Shown here: piece after piece, positions 19,041 to 30,747 of the stretch
Numbering within the stretch: position 1 is the stretch's first letter
How the letters are laid out: each line of letters starts with the position of its first letter
Assembly: GCA_009667805.1 (NCBI GenBank)
Contig: CM019066.1
Coordinates: 5,828,001 to 5,892,000 of the forward strand
Length of the DNA stretch: 64,000 bases
Source: Leptobrachium leishanense
Lineage: Eukaryota > Chordata > Amphibia > Anura > Megophryidae
Direction of reading: 5' to 3'
The notes under the pieces: generated by a model
Told to the model about the DNA's origin: nothing
Database searches by the model: none
The model's input: the letters and a program-made list of their open reading frames with translations, nothing else
Translations under genes and position numbers: made by a program

Positions 19041-20072
19041 CAGGGTTATTCAAAGAGCTCCGAATTGCTGGAGAAAGGTAACCGAACAGTGAAATTCAGC
19101 GTTCGGTAACCTTTCCTGGCCATTCGGCTATCCAGAGAGCAGGCAGTTCGCCGAATCCTGGCGAATTGCCTGCACATACGGTGCCTGTTTGGTGCCTGTT
19201 TGAGGGCAGTGAAATCCCCATAGAGAAGCAATGCCTCTGCTATTCAGAGAACACAAACCAGCAGTGAAAAGTTGCCGAATTGCCCTGCCATTCGGTGGCT
19301 TCATTTGATAGGTATATTCAGGCGATTCCCATAGGCTTCAATGTTAAAAATATTCCCGTTTTAATTCAATATCTACTAAACCGTTCATTATAATATTCTG
19401 CAGTAAAAAGTCTCTTTATTTCTTAGGACCTTTTAGGCATTTTTTAATCGTTTTTTCTTTTTTCTGTAACAGCCCTTTTTATTATCATTCATTGGATCTT
19501 ATATGTAAATTTCAGACATTTTCGCTCAGTAGTTTCTTTACAAACAGCGTTTCACTTTTCAAACATTCAAGCGCACTGCTTTTTTTTTTCTTCACCTCCT
19601 TCGTCTGCGGTGTCGGGTTTTTCCGGCGGCTGCTCTGCGCTCTGATCGGCTCCTGCACGGGTTTCTCCGGCGTCTTTGGCGGGGTTAATCTAGATGTTTT
19701 GCGGGTTTCGGTGTGCGTTCGCCCTCGTTTTGCAGTGAGTTTTCGGGCGGGTTCGCACAACTTTTCCCTGCATGGAGAGAGCCTGTGGAGACATGCGTTC
19801 GATCCTTGCGAGCACCTCTCCAGTAAGTGTCCTTGGGCAAGACACCTAACGGTACATACTCGCCACCCAGGACATACTTGAAAACAAGAGAAATCTCAAT
19901 GTATCCTTCCTGGTAAAATCCTTTCTCAAAAAAAAAAATTACGGCGGCCCTGTGGTGCTTGCTGAATACACCGCAGGGTCGCCGAAATAGGATCGCCATA
20001 TCGCACCGAATTGAAGAGAACGAAAAGTCACCGAACGTGCGGTGACTTTTTGATTCTCTTTGAATTACCCTG
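19041..20072 (+). mobile_element. MITE family D, copy 1, carrying a SINE
   Basis: Ends are CAGGGTTATTCAAAGAG and CTCTTTGAATTACCCTG. The body matches copies at 48004-48903 (same orientation) and at 22322-23222 and 51367-52237 (opposite). Near the left end ggtaaccgaac and gttcggtaacc form a hairpin, and near the right end a second hairpin contains gaacgtgcggtgac. No transposase is coded. A TA target duplication is plausible but not exact. Confidence 0.8.
19773..19940 (+). mobile_element. V-SINE-like SINE inserted in MITE D copy 1
   Basis: The segment gcgttcgatccttgcg is a B-box-like piece of a tRNA-derived pol III promoter. agtgtccttgggcaagacac is the conserved central block of V-SINE-type elements. 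The last part, from ggacatacttgaaaac to tccttcctggtaaaat plus poly-A, is the same 3' tail as the YADD LINE in this window. The other three MITE D copies lack this insert, which fixes its limits. Confidence 0.7.
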
Positions 20073-20270
20073 CTTGATGTTATATACAAGAAAGAAATAT
20101 GTGAAATGTGTCTCAGGGATATAGGCAGAAATGTGACTAATGGAAGATCCATAATGGAGCACTCAGGCTCCCATACGGCATTTATATTATGTCAGACCAA
20201 CTATTCCATCCTGGGGAGAGCATTTATGTATAATGATAAAAAATAAAAAAAATAAAAAAAAAATGTTTAA

Positions 20271-20881
20271 AGGAACACTCTACTCAAAAAATCACCCCCC
20301 CCGTTTTTTTATCCTAACCTATCCCTATTCCCTTAATAAATCTTTCGTTTTTATTTATTTTTTTGTAACTGTAATACTTACCCTAAAATCCACTTATTTC
20401 CAGCGGCGTCTTTTTTTTTTTTATACTCACCTCCCTCCTCTTCCGCTCCCGTCCTTCTTCTTGCTGCGTCTTGGCTTCTGGTTTACATGAGAAGCGCGCA
20501 TGCGCACCTCTCACATAAGCCAGCCAATCGGCAGGCTTCCTCCCGGCTCCCTCTGAGGATTAGTGTTGCGAGCAAGAGGATGCGCCCAACACTAACACTC
20601 AGGGGGAGCCGCCAGCTTCTGCGGTGAGTTGGAGACATCATCGCGCTGAAAGCGCGATGACGTCTCCTACTCGGCAAAAGTCGGCAGAAGCGGGAAATAT
20701 GATTCCCGCCCTGCTGACCGACAGCTGGGAGGGCGGAGTAAACTCCTCCGACTCTCTCAGCTGTTTTCAGCTTTTTTCAGCTGAACTGCCGAGCGGAGGG
20801 AGGGGGGACAGAGGGCAGGATACTCCGGGCATCATGACCACCTAAAATAGCTTAGGTGGTCATGTTGCCTAGAGTATCCCT
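20271..20881. mobile_element. TTAA-flanked piggyBac-like MITE, 611 bp
   Basis: TTAA + aggaacactctac at the left mirrors gtagagtgttcct in imperfect form at the right (agagtatccct + TTAA). The interior has GC-richer blocks with inverted halves. No coding signal. Confidence 0.7.
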
Positions 20882-20944
20882 TTAAGAAAGGTGCATATGT
20901 AATAACAGACAATCTGTCACAATGTGTCACTGTTTAGGAGTGAA

Positions 20945-21030
20945 TGTTGGGAAATACCCAGGACATACTTGAAAACGAAAGATCTCAATGTATCCTTCCT
21001 GGTAAAATACTTTAGAAATAAGTAAATAAA
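20945..21030 (+). repeat. Detached YADD-LINE/SINE 3' tail
   Basis: It holds ggacatacttgaaaacg, tctcaatgtatccttcctgg and a final (AAAT)n, identical in type to the tails at 19880, 22080 and 26435. Confidence 0.75.
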
Positions 21031-21066
21031 TGGATCATGGCCTCACAATGTGAAATCAGTGCTTAA

Positions 21067-21881
21067 CCCCTTCACTACCAAGTGATTTTTGCTGATTTCT
21101 TTTCATCATAACATATATTTGAAACATGGGATGCAAAGTTAACAATAAAATATAGAGTAAAATTGACATTTCCCACATAGATTGCTGTTCTGAGATTTTA
21201 AAAAAATGTAAAATAATGTAAATTTGCTCATTTTTAATTTTTCATGTATTCGTTTATCCATTACAGAAATATTGTTGGAATGAAAGATTCTGAACTCAAG
21301 GTGAAGTCCTTTATCTTACACATTTTCACATGGGATCTGCATTATCTGCATACAGGCAGAAATGGACTTTATGTCAAATACTGTAACTGTGTTAACCATA
21401 AATAATAAAAATGTTCAGATCTCCTGTTTATGGGGGTTTGTATTGCTCATAATGAGGTTATTAACCATTCAGCTTCCAAAAAATACCAATAGAATATAAA
21501 AAGAATATCTGTATGTGTCATAATGCCTGTGTATGGAAATTACAGTAACACCTTGTATCTGTACTGTACAGGGATTGTCACTCATTATAACCCCCTGACT
21601 CTTATCCCTGTACAGCAGTGAGTGACCCCAGAGCTCTCCCTGTATAATGCCCTCTCCAAGGCTGTTGTAATGCAGCAGTAATGTATTTGAAGTTTTTGTT
21701 ACAGTGAGGTTCGGGGCTGCTATATGCAGTTTGTATTGTCTCTCTGCAGGACTCCTGGACACAGATAAGACATTGGAATTTGTTCCTCCTCAAGGAGCAC
21801 ACTGCTCTTGCTTTAAAATCGTGTTAAATTGGGTTTTGACAGGCTGAGTGCTTTTATAACTCAACTTTGTGCATGAAGGGG
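21067..21881. mobile_element. TTAA-flanked MITE with CCCCTTCA ends
   Basis: The ends are TTAA + ccccttcactacc and gcatgaagggg + TTAA. Blocks between 21300 and 21740 are shared in reverse orientation with 13584-14158. It has no transposase. Confidence 0.7.
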
Positions 21882-22079
21882 TTAAGGGTTTGCCTTGTAA
21901 AATTAATTAGCGGTGGAATTCAAATGATACTTTGATGACGTAATATTATGGTGCATCATGCAAAAAAAAAAATACAGAATGGCCTAAAGCCATTAAGTAC
22001 ACATGGGGAAGACCAGGAATTTTTGACCAGTGGGTGGAAAACAATGGTTATGGCACATATATTTATTTATAAATAAATC

Positions 22080-22165
22080 ATTAAATAAATAAAGTATTTT
22101 ACCAGGAAGGATACATTGAGATTTCTCTCGTTTTCAAGTATGTCTTGGGTATATACACCGCATAA
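22080..22165 (-). repeat. YADD-LINE/SINE 3' tail, minus strand
   Basis: Contains aaagtattttaccaggaagg and cattgagatttctctcgttt, the reverse complement of the tail at 26435. Confidence 0.75.
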
Positions 22166-22321
22166 ACAAATAAGGGACAGGTCAAAGCAGGTTAGTATTG
22201 CAGTAGAAAACAACTTGTTCATTTGATAGGAGATATACTGGACGATGTTCGTGTCAGGAAAGCAGTAACTGTTGGTGAGATACAATAAAGTACAATATAT
22301 TGGATAAGTATCTAAGGCTAT

Positions 22322-23222
22322 CAGGGTTATTCAAAGAGATTCGAAAAGTCACCGCACGTTCGGTGACTTTTCGTTCTCTTCAATTCGGTTCCTTTTGCCG
22401 ATCCCATTTCGGTGACCCTGCGGTGTATTCAGCAAACACCACAGGGTCCCCGAATTGCAGGGAAAAGCTGCCGCAAACCCGACGAAAACTAACCGCAAAA
22501 CCCAGCGAATGCACGCCGAAAACCTGCAAAAACATCTGGATTAACCTGCCAAAAACCATGAAAAAGCCCGAGCAGGAGCCGATCACAGCCGAAGCAGACG
22601 AGACCGTAGACGAGGGAGGTGAATAAATTAGCAAAATAGTTTGTGTGAATTTGTGAAAATGAAACGCTGTTTGCAAAGAAACCACTGAGCGAAAATGTCT
22701 GAAATTTGCAGATGAGGTCCAATGAATGATAATAAAAAGGGCTGTTACAGAAAAAATAAGTAAACTTAAGAAAAAAAGAAAAGAAATCGGACTTTTAAAT
22801 TTTTTTTAAGAAAAATGCTTAAAATATCCTAAAAAATCTATAAATAAAGAGACTCTTTACTGCAGAATTTTATAATGAACGGTTTATTTGATATTGAATT
22901 AAAACCGGAATATTTTTAACATTGAAGTCTATGGGATTCTCCTGAATAAACTTGCCGAATTAAACCACCAAATGGCAGGGCATTAGGGGAACCTTTCACT
23001 GCTGGTTTGTGTTCTCTGAATAGCCGAAGCAGTGCTTTTTCATGGGGATTTCACTGCCCTCGAACAGACACCAAACAGGCACCGTATGTGCAGGCAATTC
23101 ACCAGGATTTGGCAAATTGCCTGCTCTCTGGATAGCCGAATGGCCAGGAAAGGTAACCGAACGCTGAATTTCAGCGTTCGGTTACCTTTCTCAAGCAATT
23201 CAGATCTCTTTGAATAACCCTG
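22322..23222 (-). mobile_element. MITE family D, copy 2
   Basis: Full-length copy in the opposite orientation to copy 1, with CAGGGTTATTCAAAGAG and TGAATAACCCTG ends. It begins with the gaaaagtcaccgcacgttcg hairpin and ends with the cgaacgctgaatttcagcg hairpin. It lacks the SINE. Confidence 0.85.
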
Positions 23223-24640
23223 TAATAATTGCCAATTATAAAGCCTAGTACTTAAAATCACAACAAACACGTAACCCAACATTATTTGGTCATAACCATA
23301 CCAGGCCATAGGGCATAGAAAAATAGCAGGATATCACTGATCATGCACCTACTGTGGATTAGTATCTGACCCTAAAAAATGGTAATTTATATGGTTTCCC
23401 TGCTACTGATCAACTAGACAAGACATCCAGATTATGGGCCATACAAAAGTAAACCTTACCCTCGCAGGATGCAGCAGTAAATAAAAAAAATCTTAAAATA
23501 AGCTGTTTCTGCCTAGAAATGCCGAAATAACTGCTAGTAACCTCCTATATATAGCATATAAACAGTGTTTGACCATATAAAATTCATGTTCATGCTGACG
23601 CTGCAGTGGAGACGAAATAGAACATTTAATATCTTGTATATCATACAACACGAAGAATAAAATGACAAATAAAGAAAAAAACATCTCCCCTGTCACTCAG
23701 AAAACCAGAAACACCCCAGTATCCCACCCAACGGCACCCAGACACACCACTCAATCCATTCCCTTACTGCCTCATCAAGCAGCCATGGCCCACTTCACCT
23801 AAAACGGCACCTTAAACGGTGAGACTGGGCTACTTTAATTCGAATGGCTCGTCTCCTGTTACAGGTTGCAATCCCATTTGTACAATTTTTAGCAATAGTG
23901 GTCCGGTATTACCGCATACTGGATATTGGTTTGAGACAACATGTATACCAGGGATTTTTTGAAGTCAGAATGAACACTTTTTGTCATGACAGGCACAACA
24001 ATAAACGTTACTTTTCTTTTCTCAGTGTCAGTGGCCTGAATGTTCGCACATACACCATAGCGCTGCTCTCTCAGCCGAATGATAATTGACATACTTTTCT
24101 TATTCAAGTTCATAAAAAGCCATCTGCCAGCACAGACTACAATAACGATGAAGTGTACAAAAAGCAAGAATTTGCCATCAGCAAGCCTTTTCTGATAATA
24201 CAGGAAAATAAAAGAAACACTGCCTTGCTGCTCATTCATGCGTGACCCACTCTCAATCTGCAAGAGATTGCTGGCACAAAACATGCTAGCCCGTGTCTAG
24301 GTTGGGGGATAAAGTTACAGTTACAAGTTTTTATAACGCACTAACTGTAAAATAATATCTTTTTAAACCCTTGTATCTTAAGCACATATGAAAGCTTAAT
24401 TTAGTTGACATGTCCCCTCCCCTTTAGCTCAGTCTAAAAATGTTTCACTTCATATTCTATGTAGATAAAAGGAATATGTAATATGAGCAAGCCATTAGAA
24501 AGTGGCCACCCTTCTAGTTTCATGGGTTTGGCTATGGTAATCATGTGTTGTTGAAACAATCTTATTGGTTTTAAATGTGTCCAAGTTTTAATAACATAAC
24601 TGGCTGGACAAAGACACGCCAGATATTTGAAGGACCAAAT
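23223..24640. other. No gene or repeat recognised (1.4 kb)
   Basis: Short frames only, none resembling a family I know. This is among the few stretches that may be unique sequence. Confidence 0.5.
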
Positions 24641-24769
24641 CCAGTGTGATTGTATTCAGTTATCTCCGCTATAGCATAGCGCTGCTTCGCGTCTTTCTTG
24701 CTTATATGAGAAAAATAACAAAAGTCTGCTGGGATGCATGCTTTTGTAAATATGAATAGGAATATTGAT

Positions 24770-25435
24770 TTGATTTGTTTGTTTATTTAACACTAAAAAG
24801 TACCATAGCGCTGTACAATGGGTAAGACAGAATAACAATATACATACAAGCTAATCCCACAGAACAGTAGGAGAGAGGACCCTGCTCGAGAGCTTACAAT
24901 CTAAGAGGAGAGGGGTGAAACGCTAGGTGAGGGTGAATAGTGTAAGAGAAGTGGCAGGTTGCATGAGGTTGAATGGCAAGAAGACCAAGACATGTACAGT
25001 GAGGGATCATGGAGTGTGCCGATAGGCTTCTCTAAAGTAATGTGTTTTCAGAGACTTCTTGAAAGACTGGAGAGACGGGGAGAGTCTGATGTTATGGAGG
25101 AGGGAGTTCTATAGAAAGGGGGCAGCTCAGGAGAAGTCCTGAAGACAAGAGTTGGGGGTGCAGGTACGAGGAACTGATAGCATCAGATCAATGGCAGAGC
25201 GAAGTGGTTGGGATGGGATTTACCTGCAAATAATGGAGGAGATGTAGGCAGGGGTGCGGTTATGGAGAGCTTTGTACGAGAGCACCAATATTTTGAATTG
25301 GATTCTAAAGGAAACAGGTAGCCAGTGTAGAGATTGACAAAGGGGTGAGGTGGGAGAGGTGCAGGAGGTGAGGTGGATGAGCCTGGCACAGGCATTCATA
25401 ACAGACTGCAGAGGGAGAATCTGGGATCTTTTCCT
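24770..25435 (-). mobile_element. 3' end of an L2-type LINE
   Basis: On the minus strand it reads NACARLIHLT, then SLHWLPVSFRIQFKILVL and SYKALHNRTPAYISS, followed by a stop-containing C-terminus and the L2-type end tgtacagcgctatggtactt. The final (AAAC)n tail lies at the left (24770). It is 5'-truncated and belongs to a different subfamily from the copy at 17052. Confidence 0.8.
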
Positions 25436-25449
25436 CCCACTGGCCAGTG

Positions 25450-26190
25450 TGCATTAAACTAGAATAACAGTGGAATTGTATTTATAAGGTTTATCTTCTC
25501 TGTATAGTAAATTAACATATATACATACAATGGATCAAGTTGTTTTCCGTTTACATTGCTACAAACAATTAGCAAATTAAGAGCATGATTTAATTCTGCC
25601 GGGCTGATATTTACAAAAAAGCATAGGCTGCTTGTGGCCATTATGTTTTTTCAACCTATCAGCTGATTGAGTTGAAAAAATTCAATCCAAACCGATAGTG
25701 GAAAAATGCCGCCAGTCCATTGAAACTGTTGCAGGAAAAATGTCTGAGAAAGCTTATTTTCGGCCAACATGATACAGATGTATACCTTTATACATGTGTC
25801 TTTGATTTCAGTCTAATTCCTTCTAGTTTTTTGCCTTAAAATCCATTTATCTGCACCTTTCAGCAATTGTAGTATTTTTTTGGGGGGGCGGCATCCAGAT
25901 AAATGCGAATTGAGTTACAAAAGTGAGAGAGCCAACACTTGATGTGAATTTTTTTTTGGAATCGTAATGCTGGAAAACCCACATTTGAATCTCTAGATCC
26001 GAAAAATGGCCACAGTGAGCTAAACCAAATTTCCTGGCTTCGTCTCGTGTGGCTTTGAATCTTTATTGGGTTATCTTCATAGCTGGCCATAAAGGGCTGT
26101 TCCAGTGCAAAATTAACAAGCCATGGTTAAATAAGGTTGGATTTTTGATCCTATATGGCCTAAAGAAGATTCATGTTTGCTTTTTGTTAT
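25450..26190. other. No gene or repeat recognised
   Basis: Only short frames; no terminal repeats found. Confidence 0.45.
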
Positions 26191-26197
26191 AATCGTC

Positions 26198-26394
26198 AGA
26201 GTGTAGCAGTCTGTAGTGATACCAATTTTATTGGACTAACGTTACATTTAAAAGACAAGCTTTCGAGAGTGTATCCTCTCTTCTTATAGCTATAGCTTTC
26301 AGACCTGAAGAAGAGAGGTTATACTCTCGAAAGCTTGTCATTTAAATGTAACGTTCGTCCAATAAAAAGGTATTACTATGTACTGCTATACTCT
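26198..26394. repeat. Long inverted repeat with central hammerhead-like core
   Basis: Arms of about 80 bp (from agagtgtagcagt to the mirrored actgctatactct) enclose a short unpaired centre. The right half at 26304-26340 reads cCTGAAGA, a GAGAG/CTCTC helix, GAAA, gcttgtc. CTGAAGA fits the CUGANGA core exactly. Stem III/I pairing is unclear. Confidence 0.55.
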
Positions 26395-26434
26395 GGTGAT
26401 TTTGGCATCTGGACTAAAACTGCTTATCTAATCT

Positions 26435-26510
26435 AGGACATACTTGAAAACGAGAGAAATCTCAATGTATCCTTCCTGGTTAAATACTTTATAAATAAAT
26501 AAATCTACAC
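26435..26510 (+). repeat. YADD-LINE/SINE 3' tail
   Basis: Reads aggacatacttgaaaacgag, tcaatgtatccttcctggtt and ends in ataaataaataaa. A (TA)n run follows at 26528-26555. Confidence 0.75.
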
Positions 26511-26810
26511 TACTTTTTGTTATACAGATATATATATATATATATATATATATATCTGTATATGTGTCCATTTCTGGTCAAAACGCCATTTGTTCTTTTG
26601 TACTGGGAGAACATTTCCATGATTTAAGATTACAGCAGTATGCTGGGGATTTTTTCATATGGATGTTTCCATCAAGGACTGTGAGTGAGGACCTACACTG
26701 GCTACTATTTGGGTGAGAAACTATTGTGGAAGCTATTGTTTGTGCTAACTCAAATCAAAGCTGTGCTAGTAAAAATCCATTATAATACTGGGCTGTGACG
26801 CTGACACTAT

Positions 26811-26991
26811 CAGGGTTATTCAGAGAAGGGTGAAAACCAGGAGAACTGGTAGGAGAAGAGAACAATCTAGACCAAATAGTCGATTTGGAAAGTGAGATAA
26901 ATTGGAGAATTTTTCTGGTTTGGCTATTTTGACCTAGAATTTTCACTTCTCCAGTCATTCTCCTGAGTTTCACCTTTCTCTTAATAACCCT
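26811..26991. mobile_element. MITE family E, copy 1 (about 181 bp)
   Basis: Ends are CAGGGTTATTCAGAGA and tctcttaataaccct, with long inverted repeats including gtgaaa-ccaggagaa. Its reverse complement matches 47152-47332 closely. Confidence 0.8.
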
Positions 26992-27453
26992 TTATTACGC
27001 TCTACACCATATATAGATTCATTATATATCGCTGCATTTCCTGATTTTGAAATTAAAGGAATAAAATAGTTTCTTTGATTCATTGTGTGTCTTGTTTCTG
27101 AGTTAATTCTTGCGTAATGGTACAGTAATGGCACGCGGAGTCTTCATCCAGCGGAAAGATCTGAAGTCGATCTGGGAACATATGGCAGGATTCCTCTCAA
27201 CAGATGTGAGGATTTCAGCCACACCACAGGCGGCATCAGTGGAGATATATAAAACAAGTGAAGGCCACCCGCGAGAAGGCTTTTGCCGCAGGCAACAATA
27301 TTATTTATAGAGCGTTAATGCAAAGCGTCGCTGCAAACATCTTATTATCTCTTCTGGCATGCTAACAGCATGTAAATGCACACGGAAAACCACAAGAAGA
27401 ATCCAGCGAGAGAGACAAATTATTATTTACAGAAGAAAATAAAACACATATAT

Positions 27454-27989
27454 ACTGCCAAAAAAAGTCACACACTCTAATATTTCGGTGTAGCGCCCTT
27501 TGCTGTGATTACGACACCCATTCGCCCTGGCATCGTTTCGATATGCTCATGCAATGTCGCGGCATTTATTTCCATCCAGAGTCGCATCAATTTGTGGGTC
27601 AAGATCTTGTATTGACGATGGGAGAGTCGGTCGCTGCGTAAAGTCTTCTCCAGCACATTATCCCAAAGATTCTCAATGGGGTTAAGGTCCATTGCGGTGG
27701 CCAATCCATGAGTTAAAAGGAGGATGTCTCATGCTCCCTGAACCACTCTTGCACAATTTGAGCCTGATGAATCCTGGCATTGCCATCTTGGAATATGCCC
27801 GCTGTACCATCAGGGAAGAAAAAATCCATTGATGGAAAAACCTGCTGATTCAGTATATTCAGGGAGTCAGTTGGCCTAATTTTTTGCCGTCTGAAATATA
27901 TTAAAAACGTCAGTAATTATCCAATGGAAGGCTCGCACCTATGTGCTTAGTTAACTGCAGGTGCTGATGTTTTGGTTTGCCAGGCAGTG
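27454..27989 (-). pseudogene. Tc1-like family B, internally deleted copy (transposase C-terminus)
   Basis: Minus-strand frame 27477-27704 contains DLNPIENLWDNVLEKTLRS, the C-terminal block with the last catalytic Glu of Tc1/mariner DDE transposases. It ends at a TAA after GVVITAKGATPKY. Upstream on the minus strand the match to 44030-44200 continues without a clean frame. Ends actgccaaaaa and tttgccaggcagt are related to those of the second copy at 40882-44316. The N-terminal DNA-binding half is absent. Confidence 0.75.
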
Positions 27990-28364
27990 AATATTTATAG
28001 CGTTTTGTTACAGTAGTATTTATTCTTTAGTACTCATGCGTCTGTCTCTCTGTCCCTCAACAGATTTTCAAGATAGTCATTGATCAGTGGTGGGATGGTT
28101 GAGAGGGAGAAAAACTTCCTGGGCCTAATTCCGAAGCATTTATTTAGATAATGTTAAAGGAATGGCTTGAGCTGCTATTTCATCCTTGTTGCAAACTTTG
28201 CTTGTGGTTCAAAAATAGCAGCTCCTTAATAATAGCTCAGCACGAGGACAGCAAGTTATTCCCACGTAGCTCGCTGTACCCGCCTCGACTCAGTATCCTG
28301 CAAACAACACTTACTCTCAGATCCTGATGTTAAGTGATTTTTCTTTTACAAAATCACTTGACAC

Positions 28365-29107
28365 TTTGGGCCTTATTACAATATTCACGCTAAAACGGGG
28401 ACGCTAAGGAGAAAAACCTGCGCCTGCAGGTTTCTCCTTAGCGTCCCTGTTTTAGCGTGACATTACGGTGCAGGCGCTAATCCAGCAGCCTGCCCCATAA
28501 CGCAGTGCTCAGCCTCGGGATGTTCGAGGCAGCGCTAAGCGCCGTCACTCCATTGAGGATGACGCTGACAGTCACAAGGCCTGCAGGATCTCGCTTAGCG
28601 AGTTCTGGCAGGTCAGCGTAGTGATCCGCAGAGTGAGACTGAGGGACTTTTCCCCCGCCAGTCTCTCTCTGCTCCCGGCGACAAGAAGAAACAGATGGAG
28701 CCGCCGTTCTCACCGTGGGATAGAAGGTGAGTATGTGATTTTTATTGGGGGATTTTCTGCTGGTGCTGATGGATTCCACAGAAGCGGAATCCGTTAACCA
28801 CAGCTAGGACCTGGTGCTAACTTTCGAGTTCTCCGCGGTGGGACGGGAATTAGTGTTAGGACTTTGTAATCCTAATGCTAATTAACACTTTTCGCTCCCC
28901 ATGTTAAGCATAGGGAGCGCAAAGTACAGTAACCTCGCGCTGAAAACCGCAAGATCCTAATCGCTAACGGGATTTTTAGCCCAGATTGTAATTTAGTTCA
29001 GATTGTAATATGGTGCGCCCACGCTAGGGCAACCAGAGCTAACGTTAACGCTCACACAGGTGAGCAGAGCACTAACATTAGCGTTATGATGGTAATAGGG
29101 CCCTTTA
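28365..29107. mobile_element. Palindrome-rich MITE (gggcc-tattac ends)
   Basis: Left gggccttattac and right gtaatagggccc are imperfect inverted ends. A 29-bp stem with one mismatch (28386-28414 with 28431-28459) lies at the left. The central part is alike with 34970-35345, including gcaggatctcgc and ctctctctgctcccggc. Confidence 0.6.
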
Positions 29108-29211
29108 AAATTTAAACACTGCCACAAAACACTGGATTTTGTGTAGAATAAAGCAATTATGGCATGCCGCAAATGGAAATAGGCTCACGTAGGAGTTTAC
29201 CATTTTCTCTC

Positions 29212-30023
29212 TGTCACGTTTCCTCTGTTTTCAGCCATGCCCCCTGGTGGTGAGAGGCATTCATGTCAAGTCCTCCCTTTCTGTAGATGGCTATGCTGCC
29301 TTAAGCTGCTCCAGGGTTCTGCTGTGCTGTTCTGGAGTCACATGGTCCAATCACAGACCTGCTCCCTATATAACTGCCAGCAGCACAGAGGTTCAGTGAC
29401 CTGATATGAGTTCTCATGGTGGCTACTGTCCTGTGTGTTCTTGTCCTGGTCCTTGATTACTGGTTCTTGTTTCCCGGTTGCTGCTTTGTATTCATGTATA
29501 GTTTATCTGGTTATGACCTCGGCTTGTTTTCCTGACTATCCATTTCTGCCTGCTCCTTGTATATTGTATTTTGATCTGTTGCCATCCTCTGCCTGTCTAA
29601 CGATTCTCTAACTCTATATCCCTGTATCAAGTCCTGACTATTCCTATATGTTTCATGTTGTATGTGTGTGCTTTGTTTCAGTCAGTATTGATTAGAGGCC
29701 ATCAGAAGGACCTGTCCAGTTTAGGATTCTTGTTCTGTCTTGTTAACCCTCACCCTTCCTCCTCCTCCTCTGGCTCTGTCATCCTTTGTGAGGCTCCCAT
29801 AGATAGAAAGACCATTAAAGGATCTTTTCCCCAGTGAGAGGGATCCATTTTAGTTTTCTTCTTTGCCCTCCTGTCCCTTGTGTTTCAGTCTGGTTCATTT
29901 CTTTCCCCAGAATCTGTATTATTTATCTATCTTGTATTAAACCAGCAGCTAACCTGCCTCAAGGGCTAAACTCCTCCTTGTTTCAAGTTTCTACGATGGC
30001 CCAAGTTGGCACCCACTGTGACA
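29212..30023 (+). mobile_element. Probable solo LTR, gypsy-type, 812 bp
   Basis: Starts TGTCACG and ends GTGACA, with flanking ctctc and ctctg (four of five bases alike). A TATA-like ctatataact lies near 29365 and an ATTAAA poly(A) signal near 29936. No internal region or second LTR is present. Confidence 0.55.
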
Positions 30024-30747
30024 CTCTGATAACGGCTGCGTTGGAATCTAGCCGTGATGTGTACATGATGCATATCATGGTATCTGAAGGATAATGTGGG
30101 CCATACTGATCAATATATATTTAGAGAGAATATGAATATTTAGAATTCGTTGAGTTTAGGTTTCTGTGTCCTCTCTGTGACCTCATTAGTTTCACTGATA
30201 AGTCTATACAGCTGCTAGCCCCCACCCAACACTCATTCCTTATTTTTTTTACCGTTCTGAACAAAGATAACACTTGTTAGCAAAAGATAATATAAGTCTT
30301 GCAGATTTACTGAACATTTGGACATGGAATATTTTTTTGTTGTGTCCGGATTCGGCAGCTGCCTCGGCCTCACAGTGTGTGGCAGGCCGTCGGGCAATTT
30401 CTGTGCGCTGCCAATTCCAGAATGCAGCCGCTCCATCAGTGGCACACTGGCACCCCCTGGCACCCGGGGCGGACTGCCCCCCCCAAGTACGCCCCTGCTA
30501 TCAAGTTGTTTTCCGTAAAACCACTCCCAGGACCCAGTGGATTTATGGAAAGCCACTTTCAAATACAGACAGTGTAAAAATTAACGTATCCTTCATAACA
30601 TACACTTGAGAGACAGTACGCTTATTTGAAAGGTAGAGGGCTCTCCATGCTGGCCAAAAAGTGCTTCTACATGTATAACAACACAACTGGAGCTCCATAT
30701 TTTTATGGAAGGAAAACAGCTCTCCAAGCTGTTCAAACAGCTTCAGC

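Noticed and set aside
19796..19806. tRNA gene
   Set aside because: Only a B-box-like segment is present, inside a SINE; no cloverleaf can be formed.
22300..22722. Frames of about 100 codons in MITE D copies
   Set aside because: Equivalent frames are not conserved between the four copies, so they are not coding.
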